Source of the DNA: an uncultured Clostridium sp.
GTDB taxonomy: Bacteria; Bacillota; Clostridia; TANB77; CAG-508
Assembly (NCBI GenBank): GCA_900553225.1
Contig: USCV01000010.1
Span: 1 to 41,983 of the forward strand
DNA: 41,983 bases
Direction of reading: 5' to 3'
Positions within the stretch are counted from its first letter, which is position 1. The number at the start of each line of letters is the position of its first letter. The position numbers and the translations under genes were made by a program. Below, in pieces: positions 32,418-39,736 of this stretch. The notes under the pieces are model-generated. The model ran no database searches and was not told where the DNA came from. It saw only the letters and a list, made by a program, of their open reading frames with translations.

Positions 32418-32819
32418 CTAGAATGGTAATTCATCTCCAGCAAATGTTTCATAATCTGAATTATCTGTAGTAGTTGTATTTGCATTTTCGCTACTGTTCT
32501 TTTTATCTCCTGCAAAATATACCTCTTCTGCTATTACTTCTGTTGCATAGTGCTTTTGACCTTGCTCATCATCCCATGTTCTTGTTTGTATTCTTCCAAT
32601 TACTCCAACCTGTTGACCTTTTGTGAAATATTTTTGACAAAATTCTCCTGTTTTTCCCCATGCAACTATATTAATAAAATCTGCTTGTCTTTCCTCACCT
32701 TGTTTTACAAATCTTCTATTTACTGCTAATGAAAAGCTTGCTACTAATGTATTTGTAGATTGTGTATATCTTACCTCTGGATTTTTTGTTAATCTCCCCA
32801 TTAATATTACTTTATTCAT
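32418..32819 (-). CDS. ssb: Single-stranded DNA-binding protein
   Basis: 133 residues. The OB fold is clear: MNKVILMGRLTKNPEVRYTQ, then FSLAVNRRFV, INIVAWGKTGEFCQKYFTKG and VIGRIQTRTWDDEQGQKHY. A Ser/Thr/Asn linker leads to the acidic tip GDELPF, which recruits partner proteins. It lies next to the Sak4-like gene. Confidence 0.96.
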   Translation of the reverse strand: MNKVILMGRLTKNPEVRYTQSTNTLVASFSLAVNRRFVKQGEERQADFINIVAWGKTGEFCQKYFTKGQQVGVIGRIQTRTWDDEQGQKHYATEVIAEEVYFAGDKKNSSENANTTTTDNSDYETFAGDELPF

Positions 32820-33551
32820 CTATTTTTCCTCCTCTTTATTTTTATTTTGTTCTGCTAATCCTTTTGGACTATTTAATGCCTCTAATATAGAATTAAAGTT
32901 TTTTACTTCTAAAACTTTTGGTAAATTGCCTAACCTTGATTTTTTCACTATTGCTCTTGTTTCATCTCCATTTTTTTCCAGTTGTATTACAATATCCATT
33001 AAGTATTCTGTTATTTCTAATGCATCATATGTTAATCCTATAGGTTGCATTTTCCCATCTTTTGTATCCCACACGTTCTTTGCTCTAGCTACTAAGACTA
33101 AATTCATGGGAACATCTTTTAATTGATTTAACATAGCCCTTGATGTGTCTCTTCTATATGCATACCATTTCGTTTTTTGTACAGCATTTAATGTGTCTAC
33201 TTTTTTTCCAATTTTCTTTTCATATTCTCTAGAGCATATATCTTCTATGCAGTCTAGCAAGTCTGTAACTGGGTCTATTACTAAGGTTTTTCTATCTGGA
33301 TAATTTCCGTTTAAAATTTCTACTATTAAGTTTTTTGTTAAAGCTGCAGAATTTATAGCTTGTTGATTGTTTTTATCAATTTCTGCTTTCCAAAAATCAA
33401 ATTCATTTGCATATAATCTTGTACTTCCTTCTAAATCTACTACAATCGGGCTCGGTGCAGATAATGCAAATCTACTTTTACCACTTCCACTTTCTCCCCA
33501 AATCATTATTTTTAAATTGACATCATCTAATGTCGCTTTTTTTGCTAACAT
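32820..33551 (-). CDS. Sak4/AAA_24-type single-strand annealing ATPase
   Basis: 243 residues. Walker A WGESGSGKSRFAL at about residues 18-30 and Walker B TLVIDPVTDLLDCI fit the RecA-core AAA_24 family, with MNLVLVARAKNVW as a sensor strand. Sak4 proteins promote phage recombination together with SSB, encoded 1 bp downstream. The ATG follows GGAGG. Confidence 0.85.
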   Translation of the reverse strand: MLAKKATLDDVNLKIMIWGESGSGKSRFALSAPSPIVVDLEGSTRLYANEFDFWKAEIDKNNQQAINSAALTKNLIVEILNGNYPDRKTLVIDPVTDLLDCIEDICSREYEKKIGKKVDTLNAVQKTKWYAYRRDTSRAMLNQLKDVPMNLVLVARAKNVWDTKDGKMQPIGLTYDALEITEYLMDIVIQLEKNGDETRAIVKKSRLGNLPKVLEVKNFNSILEALNSPKGLAEQNKNKEEEK

Positions 33552-33552
33552 A

Positions 33553-33720
33553 TTAATTTCCTCCCTCGAACCTCTTTAAAATTTCTTCTTGTATTTCTTG
33601 ATTTCTACTTCTGTACGTACTTATTATTTTGTATTCATTCTTTATTTTTTCATCTGTTAGTTTAAGTTCTTGCACTAGTTCTTTGTTAGTTAAGTCAGTG
33701 ACTTTTTTACATTCTTCCAT
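33553..33720 (-). CDS. Hypothetical small protein
   Basis: 55 residues: MEECKKVTDLTNKELVQELK, then SRNQEIQEEILKRFEGG. Helical and charged; start and stop abut its neighbours. Confidence 0.55.
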   Translation of the reverse strand: MEECKKVTDLTNKELVQELKLTDEKIKNEYKIISTYRSRNQEIQEEILKRFEGGN

Positions 33721-33911
33721 CAATCCATTTCCTCCAATTCAATTTCTTTATTAATTCTTAAATTGTTTATTACTTCTATTAAATTATGTAATTTTTCATA
33801 TGCCTTGTCTGTGTATTCTCCTGTATCTTTTAAGCTGTTTTTTGCGTTTTTTAGATGTTCTAGACATATATGTAACTGTATAATTTCTTGTCTCAAATCT
33901 TCTTTTTCCAT
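33720..33911 (-). CDS. Hypothetical coiled-coil protein
   Basis: 63 residues: MEKEDLRQEIIQLHICLEHL, then EKLHNLIEVINNLRINKEIE. Preceded by a long imperfect inverted repeat (33926-33970) that may contain its promoter. Confidence 0.55.
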   Translation of the reverse strand: MEKEDLRQEIIQLHICLEHLKNAKNSLKDTGEYTDKAYEKLHNLIEVINNLRINKEIELEEMD

Positions 33912-33925
33912 AAAAAACTCCCTCT

Positions 33926-33970
33926 TGCATTTCTCTGTAAATTATGTTAATATAATTACAGAGAATGCAT
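33926..33970. repeat. Long imperfect inverted repeat
   Basis: TTCTCTGTAAATTAT (33931-33945) faces ATAATTACAGAGAA (33952-33965), with GCAT arms outside, each with one bulge. It is upstream of the 33911 gene and could be operator, promoter or attenuator. Confidence 0.5.
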
Positions 33971-33993
33971 TAATTTAAGTATTTTTTAGTATG

Positions 33994-34293
33994 CTAGAAA
34001 TGTTTGCCGACACATAGCATACTTTTTATTTTATTTGTTAAATTTTCAACACTGTTGTACTGATTAGTATTTAATTCATCTGCAATAGCTTTTACCATTC
34101 TTGCATATTCGACATTTCTTCTTTCAGCTATGTCTTTGTTAAACTTTAATTCTTCATTTTCAAATCTTAATTCTTTATTCTCTGCGTATAATACTGCCCA
34201 TTCTTCATTTTGTTCGCTTATTAAGTCTTCTTGTCTTTTTATCTTTTCGCCTTGTCTCACTATTGTTTTTGTTCTTCCAAAAATATTAAACAT
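33994..34293 (-). CDS. Hypothetical coiled-coil protein
   Basis: 99 residues: MFNIFGRTKTIVRQGEKIKR, then a long coiled coil (LRFENEELKFNKDIAERRNV) and NQYNSVENLTNKIKSML. Family unknown. A hairpin (AGTATGCTA / TAGCATACT, 33988-34023) covers its 3' end. Confidence 0.55.
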   Translation of the reverse strand: MFNIFGRTKTIVRQGEKIKRQEDLISEQNEEWAVLYAENKELRFENEELKFNKDIAERRNVEYARMVKAIADELNTNQYNSVENLTNKIKSMLCVGKHF

Positions 34294-34310
34294 TCTTTTT
34301 CACCTCTTTT

Positions 34311-34481
34311 CTAATACACACTTTTTAATATTTTTAAGCTTGTACGTATAATTTGCTGATTGCGTTTCATTTTTTGCTTATTTTTTATTCTTGTTGCAAT
34401 TTCGTGTATAATTTCTACTGCTATTAATGATGTAAAACTTATCATCATTGTATTTCCTATTATTATTTTTAATTCATTCAC
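34311..34481 (-). CDS. Small membrane-associated protein (GTG start)
   Basis: 56 residues from GTG at 34481, preceded by GGAGTGATATAA: MNELKIIIGNTMMISFTSLI, a hydrophobic first half, then a basic tail. No family recognised. Confidence 0.5.
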   Translation of the reverse strand: MNELKIIIGNTMMISFTSLIAVEIIHEIATRIKNKQKMKRNQQIIRTSLKILKSVY

Positions 34482-34511
34482 TTATATCACTCCTTTCAAA
34501 TTTTTATTTTA

Positions 34512-34555
34512 TTCGACATATTTCTACATCTTTTTTATTTTTGTATTGTTATAAT
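34512..34555 (+). promoter_or_regulatory. Promoter with tandem Spo0A-type boxes for the plus-strand gene
   Basis: TTCGACA (34512-34518) and TTCTACA (34522-34528) are 10 bp apart; 21 bp further is TATAAT (34550-34555). This is the same box spacing and box-to--10 distance as at 280-323, and no consensus -35 is present, as at Spo0A-activated promoters. Confidence 0.55.
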
Positions 34556-34593
34556 CACTTTGAGCCTGAACACCACAGAAAGGTGGTGATATT

Positions 34594-34812
34594 ATGACCA
34601 AAGAAGAAATTGCTCTGCAACTTACACTTGCAAGAATACCTAATTTAAGACAAACTACACATGCTGATTCATATGATGATAATGTAAAATATAATAAAGA
34701 GCTTGGTATACAAGTTGCTTCTTTATATGCTACTATTTATCAAAATTTAGGTTGCTTAGATATTCAACGTCCTAGCCTTGATGAATCTATTGCTAAAATT
34801 CAAACATTTTAA
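34594..34812 (+). CDS. Lone plus-strand small protein in the early region
   Basis: 72 residues: MTKEEIALQLTLARIPNLRQ then ELGIQVASLYATIYQNLGCL. The ribosome site AAAGGTGGTGATATT is strong. It is the only plus-strand gene between 0.1 and 36.4 kb and its stop overlaps, tail to tail, the stop of the 34985 gene. I recognise no family. Its own promoter (34512-34555) suggests expression in the lysogen, perhaps during sporulation. Confidence 0.7.
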   Translation: MTKEEIALQLTLARIPNLRQTTHADSYDDNVKYNKELGIQVASLYATIYQNLGCLDIQRPSLDESIAKIQTF

Positions 34813-34985
34813 TAATCTCTAATTTCATTTAATGTGATAGCTATCTTGCACATAGCTTTTACATTATTTACTATTTGTTCAGGCTCATTATTTATTGCTC
34901 TACCTGTGTTAATTTCTTTTTCTATTTTGTCATTCATTCTGTTTAATCTTTTTAATTCATCTTTTAAATAATCTTTTATCTCCAT
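34809..34985 (-). CDS. Hypothetical small protein
   Basis: 58 residues: MEIKDYLKDELKRLNRMNDK, then NNEPEQIVNNVKAMCKIAIT. Helical. AGGTGAGTAGAG precedes the ATG. Confidence 0.55.
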   Translation of the reverse strand: MEIKDYLKDELKRLNRMNDKIEKEINTGRAINNEPEQIVNNVKAMCKIAITLNEIRDY

Positions 34986-35003
34986 CTCTACTCACCTGCC
35001 TTT

Positions 35004-35258
35004 CTAAGTTTTGATTTTTAGTGTTTGTATAATATTGTTAAAAACTTCTGTTGTTATATTTATGTTCATGCACCATAACCTCACCGCTTGTTTATCTGCT
35101 ATCTGTTTTACTCCAGTTCCTTTTATTCTAGGAAAGTCTTTAGAATTAAATATCTCTCTTGCTTTATTTTCTCCAATTCCTAAAATATCTGCTAAATCAT
35201 ATGGATTTATTATGTCTGGAGCTTCATTCCATGTTATTTTTGGTTTCTTTTCTTGCAT
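35004..35258 (-). CDS. Excisionase-like helix-turn-helix protein
   Basis: 84 residues: NPYDLADILGIGENKAREIF then FPRIKGTGVKQIADKQAVRL is a MerR/excisionase-type winged helix. Could be the excisionase or an early regulator. Confidence 0.7.
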   Translation of the reverse strand: MQEKKPKITWNEAPDIINPYDLADILGIGENKAREIFNSKDFPRIKGTGVKQIADKQAVRLWCMNINITTEVFNNIIQTLKIKT

Positions 35259-35263
35259 TTAGG

Positions 35264-35998
35264 TCACCTCTCTATTACTGGAACTAATCCGTTTTTCTTT
35301 AACAATTCATATAAGAATAATCTTCCTTTTTGAGTCCACTTTGTATTCATAGTTACATCTTTTCTTCCATCTGAATGTGTATATTCAACTGTTTCACTAT
35401 GTGTATATCCACAATTGTGATAACTGCTATATAAAAACCATTGATGACCTTGTTTAAATTGTACTTTTAATTCGTGCAGTTTCTTATTAAATGCTTTTGC
35501 ACTCATTCCATAATCTTTTGCTATAGCGGTTATAGTAACTAATGCTTTACTCTGCAATATTTGATCTAGATAATCTGCTTTTGGTTTTAATTCTCCAATT
35601 AGTTGTTTTTGTTGTGTATTTTCTAACTGTAAAACATTTAATTTGCTTTCTGCTATTTTTAATGCTCTAGCCATTATTTTTTCTGGACTATTAAAATCTT
35701 TTTCTACTTGTATAAAGTATTGTCTTACTTTTTTACCTTTTTCATTTCTTTGTATCATTGCAATTTCTTTTGCCATGTCTAATTTAATGGCATGATTTAC
35801 CATTTCTTGTTCTCCACCAAGGGTATGACATTTTTGGGTTACCCTTACATAATCTGTGTTTTCTGTAAATCCGTATTTTTTCATTCTCTCGAACCATTTT
35901 TTGTATTCTGTTTTTATTCCTAATGTTTCATGCAATTCTCTACCATTTACTATTGGTTCTTGATTCTCATTTACTTCAATTTTTATTAATTCTTTCAT
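35264..35998 (-). CDS. Phage antirepressor (AntA + KilAC)
   Basis: 244 residues. N-terminal AntA/AntB domain: EPIVNGRELHETLGIKTEYK, then WFERMKKYGFTENTDYV and HAIKLDMAKEIAMIQRNEKG. C-terminal KilAC domain from ~residue 125: PKADYLDQILQSKALVTITA, then DYGMSAKAFNKKLHELKVQF and TQKGRLFLYELLKKNGL. Such proteins interfere with repressor function and promote induction. It lies directly after Cro. Confidence 0.88.
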   Translation of the reverse strand: MKELIKIEVNENQEPIVNGRELHETLGIKTEYKKWFERMKKYGFTENTDYVRVTQKCHTLGGEQEMVNHAIKLDMAKEIAMIQRNEKGKKVRQYFIQVEKDFNSPEKIMARALKIAESKLNVLQLENTQQKQLIGELKPKADYLDQILQSKALVTITAIAKDYGMSAKAFNKKLHELKVQFKQGHQWFLYSSYHNCGYTHSETVEYTHSDGRKDVTMNTKWTQKGRLFLYELLKKNGLVPVIER

Positions 35999-36033
35999 TT
36001 TTACTCCTTTCTTTTGTTAATTTTATTCACATT

Positions 36034-36249
36034 TCAGTTAAAAAAAATATAGTCGTTAACATCTAAGTTATTTTTATTGCAATACTTTATGATTGCTCCG
36101 CAAATTGTTGTTCCAGCTCCCTTGCCATTACTTCTCAAAACTTTATTCAAATGTGTTCTTTGAACGCCTAAAACTCTTGCCATTTCTGATTGATTATCGC
36201 CAAAAGCATTTTTTAATAATTTAAGTAGAGCTTTCATATTTATTATCAT
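36034..36249 (-). CDS. Cro-like repressor
   Basis: 71 residues with a single HTH: LKNAFGDNQSEMARVLGVQR, then THLNKVLRSNGKGAGTTICG. It is divergent from the CI-like repressor across a 220-bp operator region, the standard Cro place. The ATG follows GAGGTGATAAA. Confidence 0.78.
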   Translation of the reverse strand: MIINMKALLKLLKNAFGDNQSEMARVLGVQRTHLNKVLRSNGKGAGTTICGAIIKYCNKNNLDVNDYIFFN

Positions 36250-36269
36250 TTTATCACCTCATCTCTTTT

Positions 36270-36343
36270 TGTGAATTTTGTTTACACGCATATATTATCA
36301 TCTGTGAATTTTTTTGTCAATAGTTTTGTGAAATAATTTTACA
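36270..36343. promoter_or_regulatory. Early rightward-type promoter and three operators
   Basis: Three 17-bp sites start with TGTGAA: 36270-36286, 36303-36319 and 36327-36343 (for example TGTGAAATAATTTTACA). The minus-strand promoter driving Cro has TTGACA at 36320-36315 and TAATAT at 36297-36292, 17 bp apart, under site 2. Binding by the CI- or Cro-like proteins is inferred. Confidence 0.65.
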
Positions 36344-36403
36344 ATGTTTTTAAAAAAATATTTTTAATCCTTTGAAACTGTAAGAAAAATTTTTTATAAA
36401 ATG

Positions 36404-36451
36404 TTGATTATTTTCACATATTATTGTATAATTATGTTAAATAAGTTCACA
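36404..36451 (+). promoter_or_regulatory. Repressor promoter with TTCACA half-sites
   Basis: TTGATT (36404-36409), 17 bp, TATAAT (36427-36432); TTCACA at 36413-36418 and 36446-36451 match the TGTGAA half-site of the operators opposite, as for autoregulation. Confidence 0.6.
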
Positions 36452-36469
36452 TAATGAAAGGAGACTATT

Positions 36470-37421
36470 ATGTTTGATGCAAAATTATTTTCTGAAATAT
36501 TACAGAAAATATCAAATTCATATAATTCTATGTCTGAATTTTCGGAAAAATCAGAAGTAAATAGAACCTATCTCTCAAAATATATTAATATGAAATTAGA
36601 TAATCCTCCCACACCAAAAATCTTAGAAAAAATTGCAACTTCTTCGCATGGAATAATTACCTATGCAGAATTAATGGAAATTTGTGGTTATCTTAAAAAA
36701 ATTGATAGAAAAAAAATAAAGCTAGAAGAATATGATAAAAGTGAGAATATCTTATTAACATATCATTTTTCTAGCAACGATTTAGAAATAATAAGAGAAT
36801 ATTTACTATCAGACTCCTCTACAGCTAATTTTGAAGAAAAATTTAATAATTTTGAAAAACTTCTTAATTCACTAGATGAAAATAGAAAGAAATTTTTATT
36901 AGGTTTTACTTCTCAGTTTTTATTGAATGTTGCGAAGGAATTTGTTAGTTCTTCTGACAAAACACGTGAAATTTTTAATAAAAGTACTAAATTACTTGAT
37001 GAAACGAATATTTCCCAACCTAAATTCCATATGTGTCCTGTCTACGGCAAAATATCCGCAGGGCTCCCTAACTGGGCTGAGGAATGTCTAGAAGGATATT
37101 TACCTATTGACCCTAACTTAATGGGAATAGTTAATCCAGAGGAATGTTTCTTTTTACGTGTATATCGGTGAGAGCATGAATAAATTAATTAGAAATGGTG
37201 CATATGCCCTAATTAGAAAACAAGATATTGTAGAAAATGGAGAAATCGCTGCCGTTCTAGTAAATGGCTTTGACGCTACACTTAAGAAATTCAGTAAACA
37301 AGGTGAATTGGTCATATTAGAACCTATGTCTGAAGATTCTAGTTTTACTACTCAAGTATATAATAAAGATACTGAAATAAGAATTTTAGGTAAATACATC
37401 GGAAAATTTGAAATGAATTAA
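36470..37421 (+). CDS. CI-like S24 repressor, joined by CGG +1 shift
   Basis: About 316 residues. An N-terminal HTH (MSEFSEKSEVNRTYLSKYIN) is followed by a linker and then the cleavage segment YGKISAGLPNW (Ala-Gly). ECFFLRVY meets in-frame CGG at 37166-37168, directly followed by TGA. Skipping C gives Y-G-ESMNKLIRNGAYALIRKQD and ENGEIAAVLVNG, ending at 37421. GESM holds the catalytic Ser and ATLKKF the Lys. The Gly of G-x-SM is near-invariant in the S24/LexA family. Without the shift the protein has DNA-binding and cleavage segments but no protease. It controls lysogeny and, by self-cleavage, SOS induction. Confidence 0.9.
37166..37168 (+). other. CGG +1 recoding site followed by TGA (repressor)
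   Basis: In-frame TAT CGG TGA. Continuation TAT-(C)-GGT-GAG gives RVY-G-ESMN. Confidence 0.9.
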
Positions 37422-37476
37422 TTACTAAGGATAACAGATTATTAACTGTTATCTTTGTTTATAAGGAGGTAAAAAG

Positions 37477-38622
37477 ATGGCTAAACGTGGAAATGGTGAA
37501 GGAACAATTTATTATTCTGAAAAACTAAATAAGTGGGTTGGTCAATTTACTGCTGGAAGAAAATCAGATGGAAGATTAAATCGTAAATCTGTTTATGGTA
37601 ATACTAGAAAAGAAGTTAAAGAAAAAATAACGAAAGCATTAGCAGAAGTTCAAAATAATACTTACATAGAAAAAAGTGATATAACTCTATATGAATTGGC
37701 AAATGAAATAGTAGAAGATAAGAAAAAATCTAATGAAGTAAATTTAAATACTTATAAAAGATTAACCTATACCCTATCTTACATTAAAGATAGTGACATT
37801 TCGGATATGCCTATTCAAAAAATTACAGCTAAACAAATTAAAGATTTTTTAAACAGTAAAACTTCTTATTCCAACTCTGTTCTACAAAAAATATTTCAAT
37901 TATTAGGACAAACTTTTAGACGTGCTGTTGATAGAAATTATATTAATAAAAATCCTATGTTATCAGAAGAAGTAAAAAGACCAAAATCAGACAAAAAAGA
38001 CCGTGAAGTAATATCTTTATCAATTGAAGAAGAAAAAAAGCTAATTGATGTATTGTCGCTTGAAAATAAAAACTATAAAAACATAATATTATTAATGCTA
38101 TTTACAGGAATGCGTGTTGGCGAAGTCTTAGCTATTAAGATTAGTGATATAGATTTAAAAGAACATAGTTTATATATCAATTCTACTCTTACTCGAGATA
38201 GTAATGATAATACTATTCTAGGTGAAACTACAAAAACTCAAAACTCAAAAAGAATAATAACTATTACAGACAACATAGAAAAAATCTTAAAAGATTCTAT
38301 AACTAACATGTACAAAAACGAATATAATTTATTATTTTATGATGATAAAGGATTTATTACTCCTTCCGAGGTAAACAGTTATTTAAGAAGACTTAATAAA
38401 AGATACAATATTACGGGGGAAATTCACAATCATATGTTAAGACATACATATGCTACACGTTGCATTGAGTCTGGAATGAGTGTAAAAGTATTACAAAAAA
38501 AATTAGGACACAGTAAAATTGAAACTACATTAAATACTTATGCTTCTGTGTTGGCAAGATTTGAAGGACAAGAAGATGATAAATTAAATTTTTATCTTGA
38601 AAATATCGGAATAAAAGTCTAG
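37477..38622 (+). CDS. Tyrosine recombinase integrase
   Basis: 381 residues. N-terminal AP2-like arm-binding domain (GEGTIYYSEKLNKWVGQF), SAM-like core-binding domain (~65-165) and catalytic domain: R213 in FTGMRVGEVLAI, H319-x2-R322 in HNHMLRHTYATR, H345 in KLGHSKIETTL and nucleophile Y355 in LNTYASVL. It integrates and excises the prophage. It contains no in-frame CGG. It ends 68 bp from the tRNA-Gln 3' end. Confidence 0.95.
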   Translation: MAKRGNGEGTIYYSEKLNKWVGQFTAGRKSDGRLNRKSVYGNTRKEVKEKITKALAEVQNNTYIEKSDITLYELANEIVEDKKKSNEVNLNTYKRLTYTLSYIKDSDISDMPIQKITAKQIKDFLNSKTSYSNSVLQKIFQLLGQTFRRAVDRNYINKNPMLSEEVKRPKSDKKDREVISLSIEEEKKLIDVLSLENKNYKNIILLMLFTGMRVGEVLAIKISDIDLKEHSLYINSTLTRDSNDNTILGETTKTQNSKRIITITDNIEKILKDSITNMYKNEYNLLFYDDKGFITPSEVNSYLRRLNKRYNITGEIHNHMLRHTYATRCIESGMSVKVLQKKLGHSKIETTLNTYASVLARFEGQEDDKLNFYLENIGIKV

Positions 38623-38644
38623 TTGCATTAAAATTGCATTATAA

Positions 38645-38683
38645 AAATCGTAGAATGTTGATATTTCAACGTTTCTACGATTT
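38645..38683. terminator. Bidirectional terminator between integrase and tRNA-Gln
   Basis: AAATCGTAGAA (38645-38655) pairs with TTCTACGATTT (38673-38683), with an inner GTTGA/TCAAC. It can end both the integrase and tRNA transcripts. Confidence 0.85.
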
Positions 38684-38689
38684 GTTTTA

Positions 38690-38764
38690 TGGTTGGGCTG
38701 GCTAGATTCGAACTAGCGCATGCCAGAGTCAAAGTCTGGTGCCTTACCGCTTGGCTACAGCCCA
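38690..38764 (-). tRNA. tRNA-Gln (anticodon TTG)
   Basis: Complete cloverleaf: acceptor TGGGCTG/CAGCCCA, anticodon stem CCAGA/TCTGG with loop CTTTGAC (seven bases, anticodon TTG), T arm GCTAG-TTCGAAT-CTAGC, encoded CCA at 38692-38690. The prophage probably integrates at or near its 3' end, as is usual for integrases next to a tRNA, but no copy of this end is found at the left of the window. Confidence 0.95.
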
Positions 38765-38776
38765 ATGTATTATAAA

Positions 38777-38854
38777 TGGGGTGGAAGATGGGACTCGAAC
38801 CCACGGCCTCTAGTGCCACAAACTAGCGCTCTAACCAACTGAGCTACATCCACC
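38777..38854 (-). tRNA. tRNA-His (anticodon GTG)
   Basis: Anticodon stem CTAGT/ACTAG with loop TTGTGGC, anticodon GTG. The extra 5' G (G-1, 38854) faces discriminator C73 (38780), the tRNA-His hallmark, and CCA is encoded at 38779-38777. One T-T mismatch in the acceptor stem. It is cotranscribed with tRNA-Gln. Confidence 0.93.
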
Positions 38855-38886
38855 ATCAAATAGCACCCTTATCAAATGCATTTATA

Positions 38887-38915
38887 ATTTTAACCCATTT
38901 ATTTACTTTTGTCAA
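38887..38915 (-). promoter_or_regulatory. tRNA operon promoter
   Basis: TTGACA (38915-38910) and TAAAAT (38892-38887), 17-bp spacer, about 35 bp upstream of tRNA-His. Confidence 0.75.
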
Positions 38916-38961
38916 CTACTTTTCTTCAAAAAATTTTGTAACTCATTGTAAAGTTTACCAT

Positions 38962-39674
38962 CTATCCTTCTCTTGCCCATATTACTAAACGATATCTATT
39001 ATCAGTATGACAGGTTACAAGAGTTACTTCCCTTTTTCCATTCGTATCTCTTTGAGCATATGAATAATCCTCTTGAGGTGTTAAGTATTTTTTATAAATC
39101 GTATATTCTACTCTAAGTCCAGCATTATCTGTAATGTATACTTTATCTCCTTCATTTAATCTTTTATTACTTCCAAAAAATGCTCCATTTCTATAATTAT
39201 GCCCTATAATAACAGTGTTACCTATTTTATTTAGTCCGTACTCCATATTGAACCGCAACAGAAACATCTATTGCATTTGCGTTTGTCATTGTTTCTAAAA
39301 CAGGATACTTAAGACCCACTCTTGGAAGTTCAATCTTTCCAAGTACTCCATATCCCTTATATGTTAATCCATATCCAGTCGCACTACTTCTTGATTTATT
39401 ATAGTTAGTTTTACTGCCTGTTTGTACCTGTTTTTCTTGGTTTTCTCCGATTCGTCTGTTCTTCTTGATTTTCTGATTTTTCATCAGATTTATTTTCATT
39501 ATTTATTGTATTCATATATTTATCAAATTCACCTAGAATTTCATTGGCATTTGAATCTATCTTATTTCTTAAATAAACATACTCATAAATTATATATGCA
39601 ACTACAGCAATAATTGCAACAATTACAATTCCTAATATTACATTTAAAAATTTTTTATATTCTTTACTTGCCAT
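38962..39674 (-). CDS. Sortase (class D-like), joined by two CGG +1 shifts
   Basis: About 236 residues. An N-terminal membrane anchor (FLNVILGIVIVAIIAVVAYI) and polar linker run to EEQTN, then in-frame CGG (39449-39447). Skipping C gives N-G-ENQEKQVQTGSKTNY and LGKIELPRVGLKYPVLE to AVQYGV, where a second in-frame CGG (39238-39236) leads to V-G-LNKIGNTVIIGHNYRNG. His is in IIGHNYRNG, Cys in VTLVTCHT, Arg in RYRLVIWA. The catalytic His and Cys are in a different frame from the anchor. It joins proteins to the wall or pili. The ATG follows GGAGGAATAAAT. This is a chromosomal gene outside the prophage. Confidence 0.92.
39236..39238 (-). other. CGG +1 recoding site, second in sortase
   Basis: GTA CGG ACT in the shifted frame. 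Continuation GTA-(C)-GGA-CTA gives QYGV-G-LNKIGNTV. Confidence 0.9.
39447..39449 (-). other. CGG +1 recoding site, first in sortase
   Basis: In-frame AAT CGG AGA. Continuation AAT-(C)-GGA-GAA gives EQTN-G-ENQEK. Confidence 0.85.
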
Positions 39675-39736
39675 ATTTATTCCTCCAAAAATACACCTCT
39701 TTTTATTATAACACAAGTATATTTTTATTGTACATA

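Noticed and set aside
33988..34023. Plus-strand terminator AGTATGCTA/TAGCATACT
   Set aside because: It has a T-run on the plus strand, but no plus-strand gene precedes it; I note the hairpin without assigning a function.
36470..37421. Decayed prophage with a broken repressor
   Set aside because: Every break is of one type, motifs on both sides are intact, and the chromosomal sortase shows the same pattern.
38690..38854. One of the two tRNAs as the CGGN decoder
   Set aside because: Both have ordinary seven-base anticodon loops (TTG and GTG) and cannot read CGGN.
38962..39267. Separate short protein starting MFLLRFNMEYG
   Set aside because: It is the C-terminal part of the sortase with an artificial start; no ribosome site precedes it.
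3217..39449. The CGG breaks as plain sequencing or assembly insertions
   Set aside because: All 12 have the extra C as the first base of a zero-frame codon before GGN. Errors unrelated to translation would fall in all three phases. No other gene shows breaks except one A8 tract. I still list resequencing as the first check.
3217..39449. CGG reassigned to another amino acid (as proposed for Trp or Gln in some Firmicutes)
   Set aside because: A reassigned triplet would leave the frame unchanged. Here the zero frame runs into a stop or out of homology soon after each CGG, and only a +1 shift restores the family sequence.
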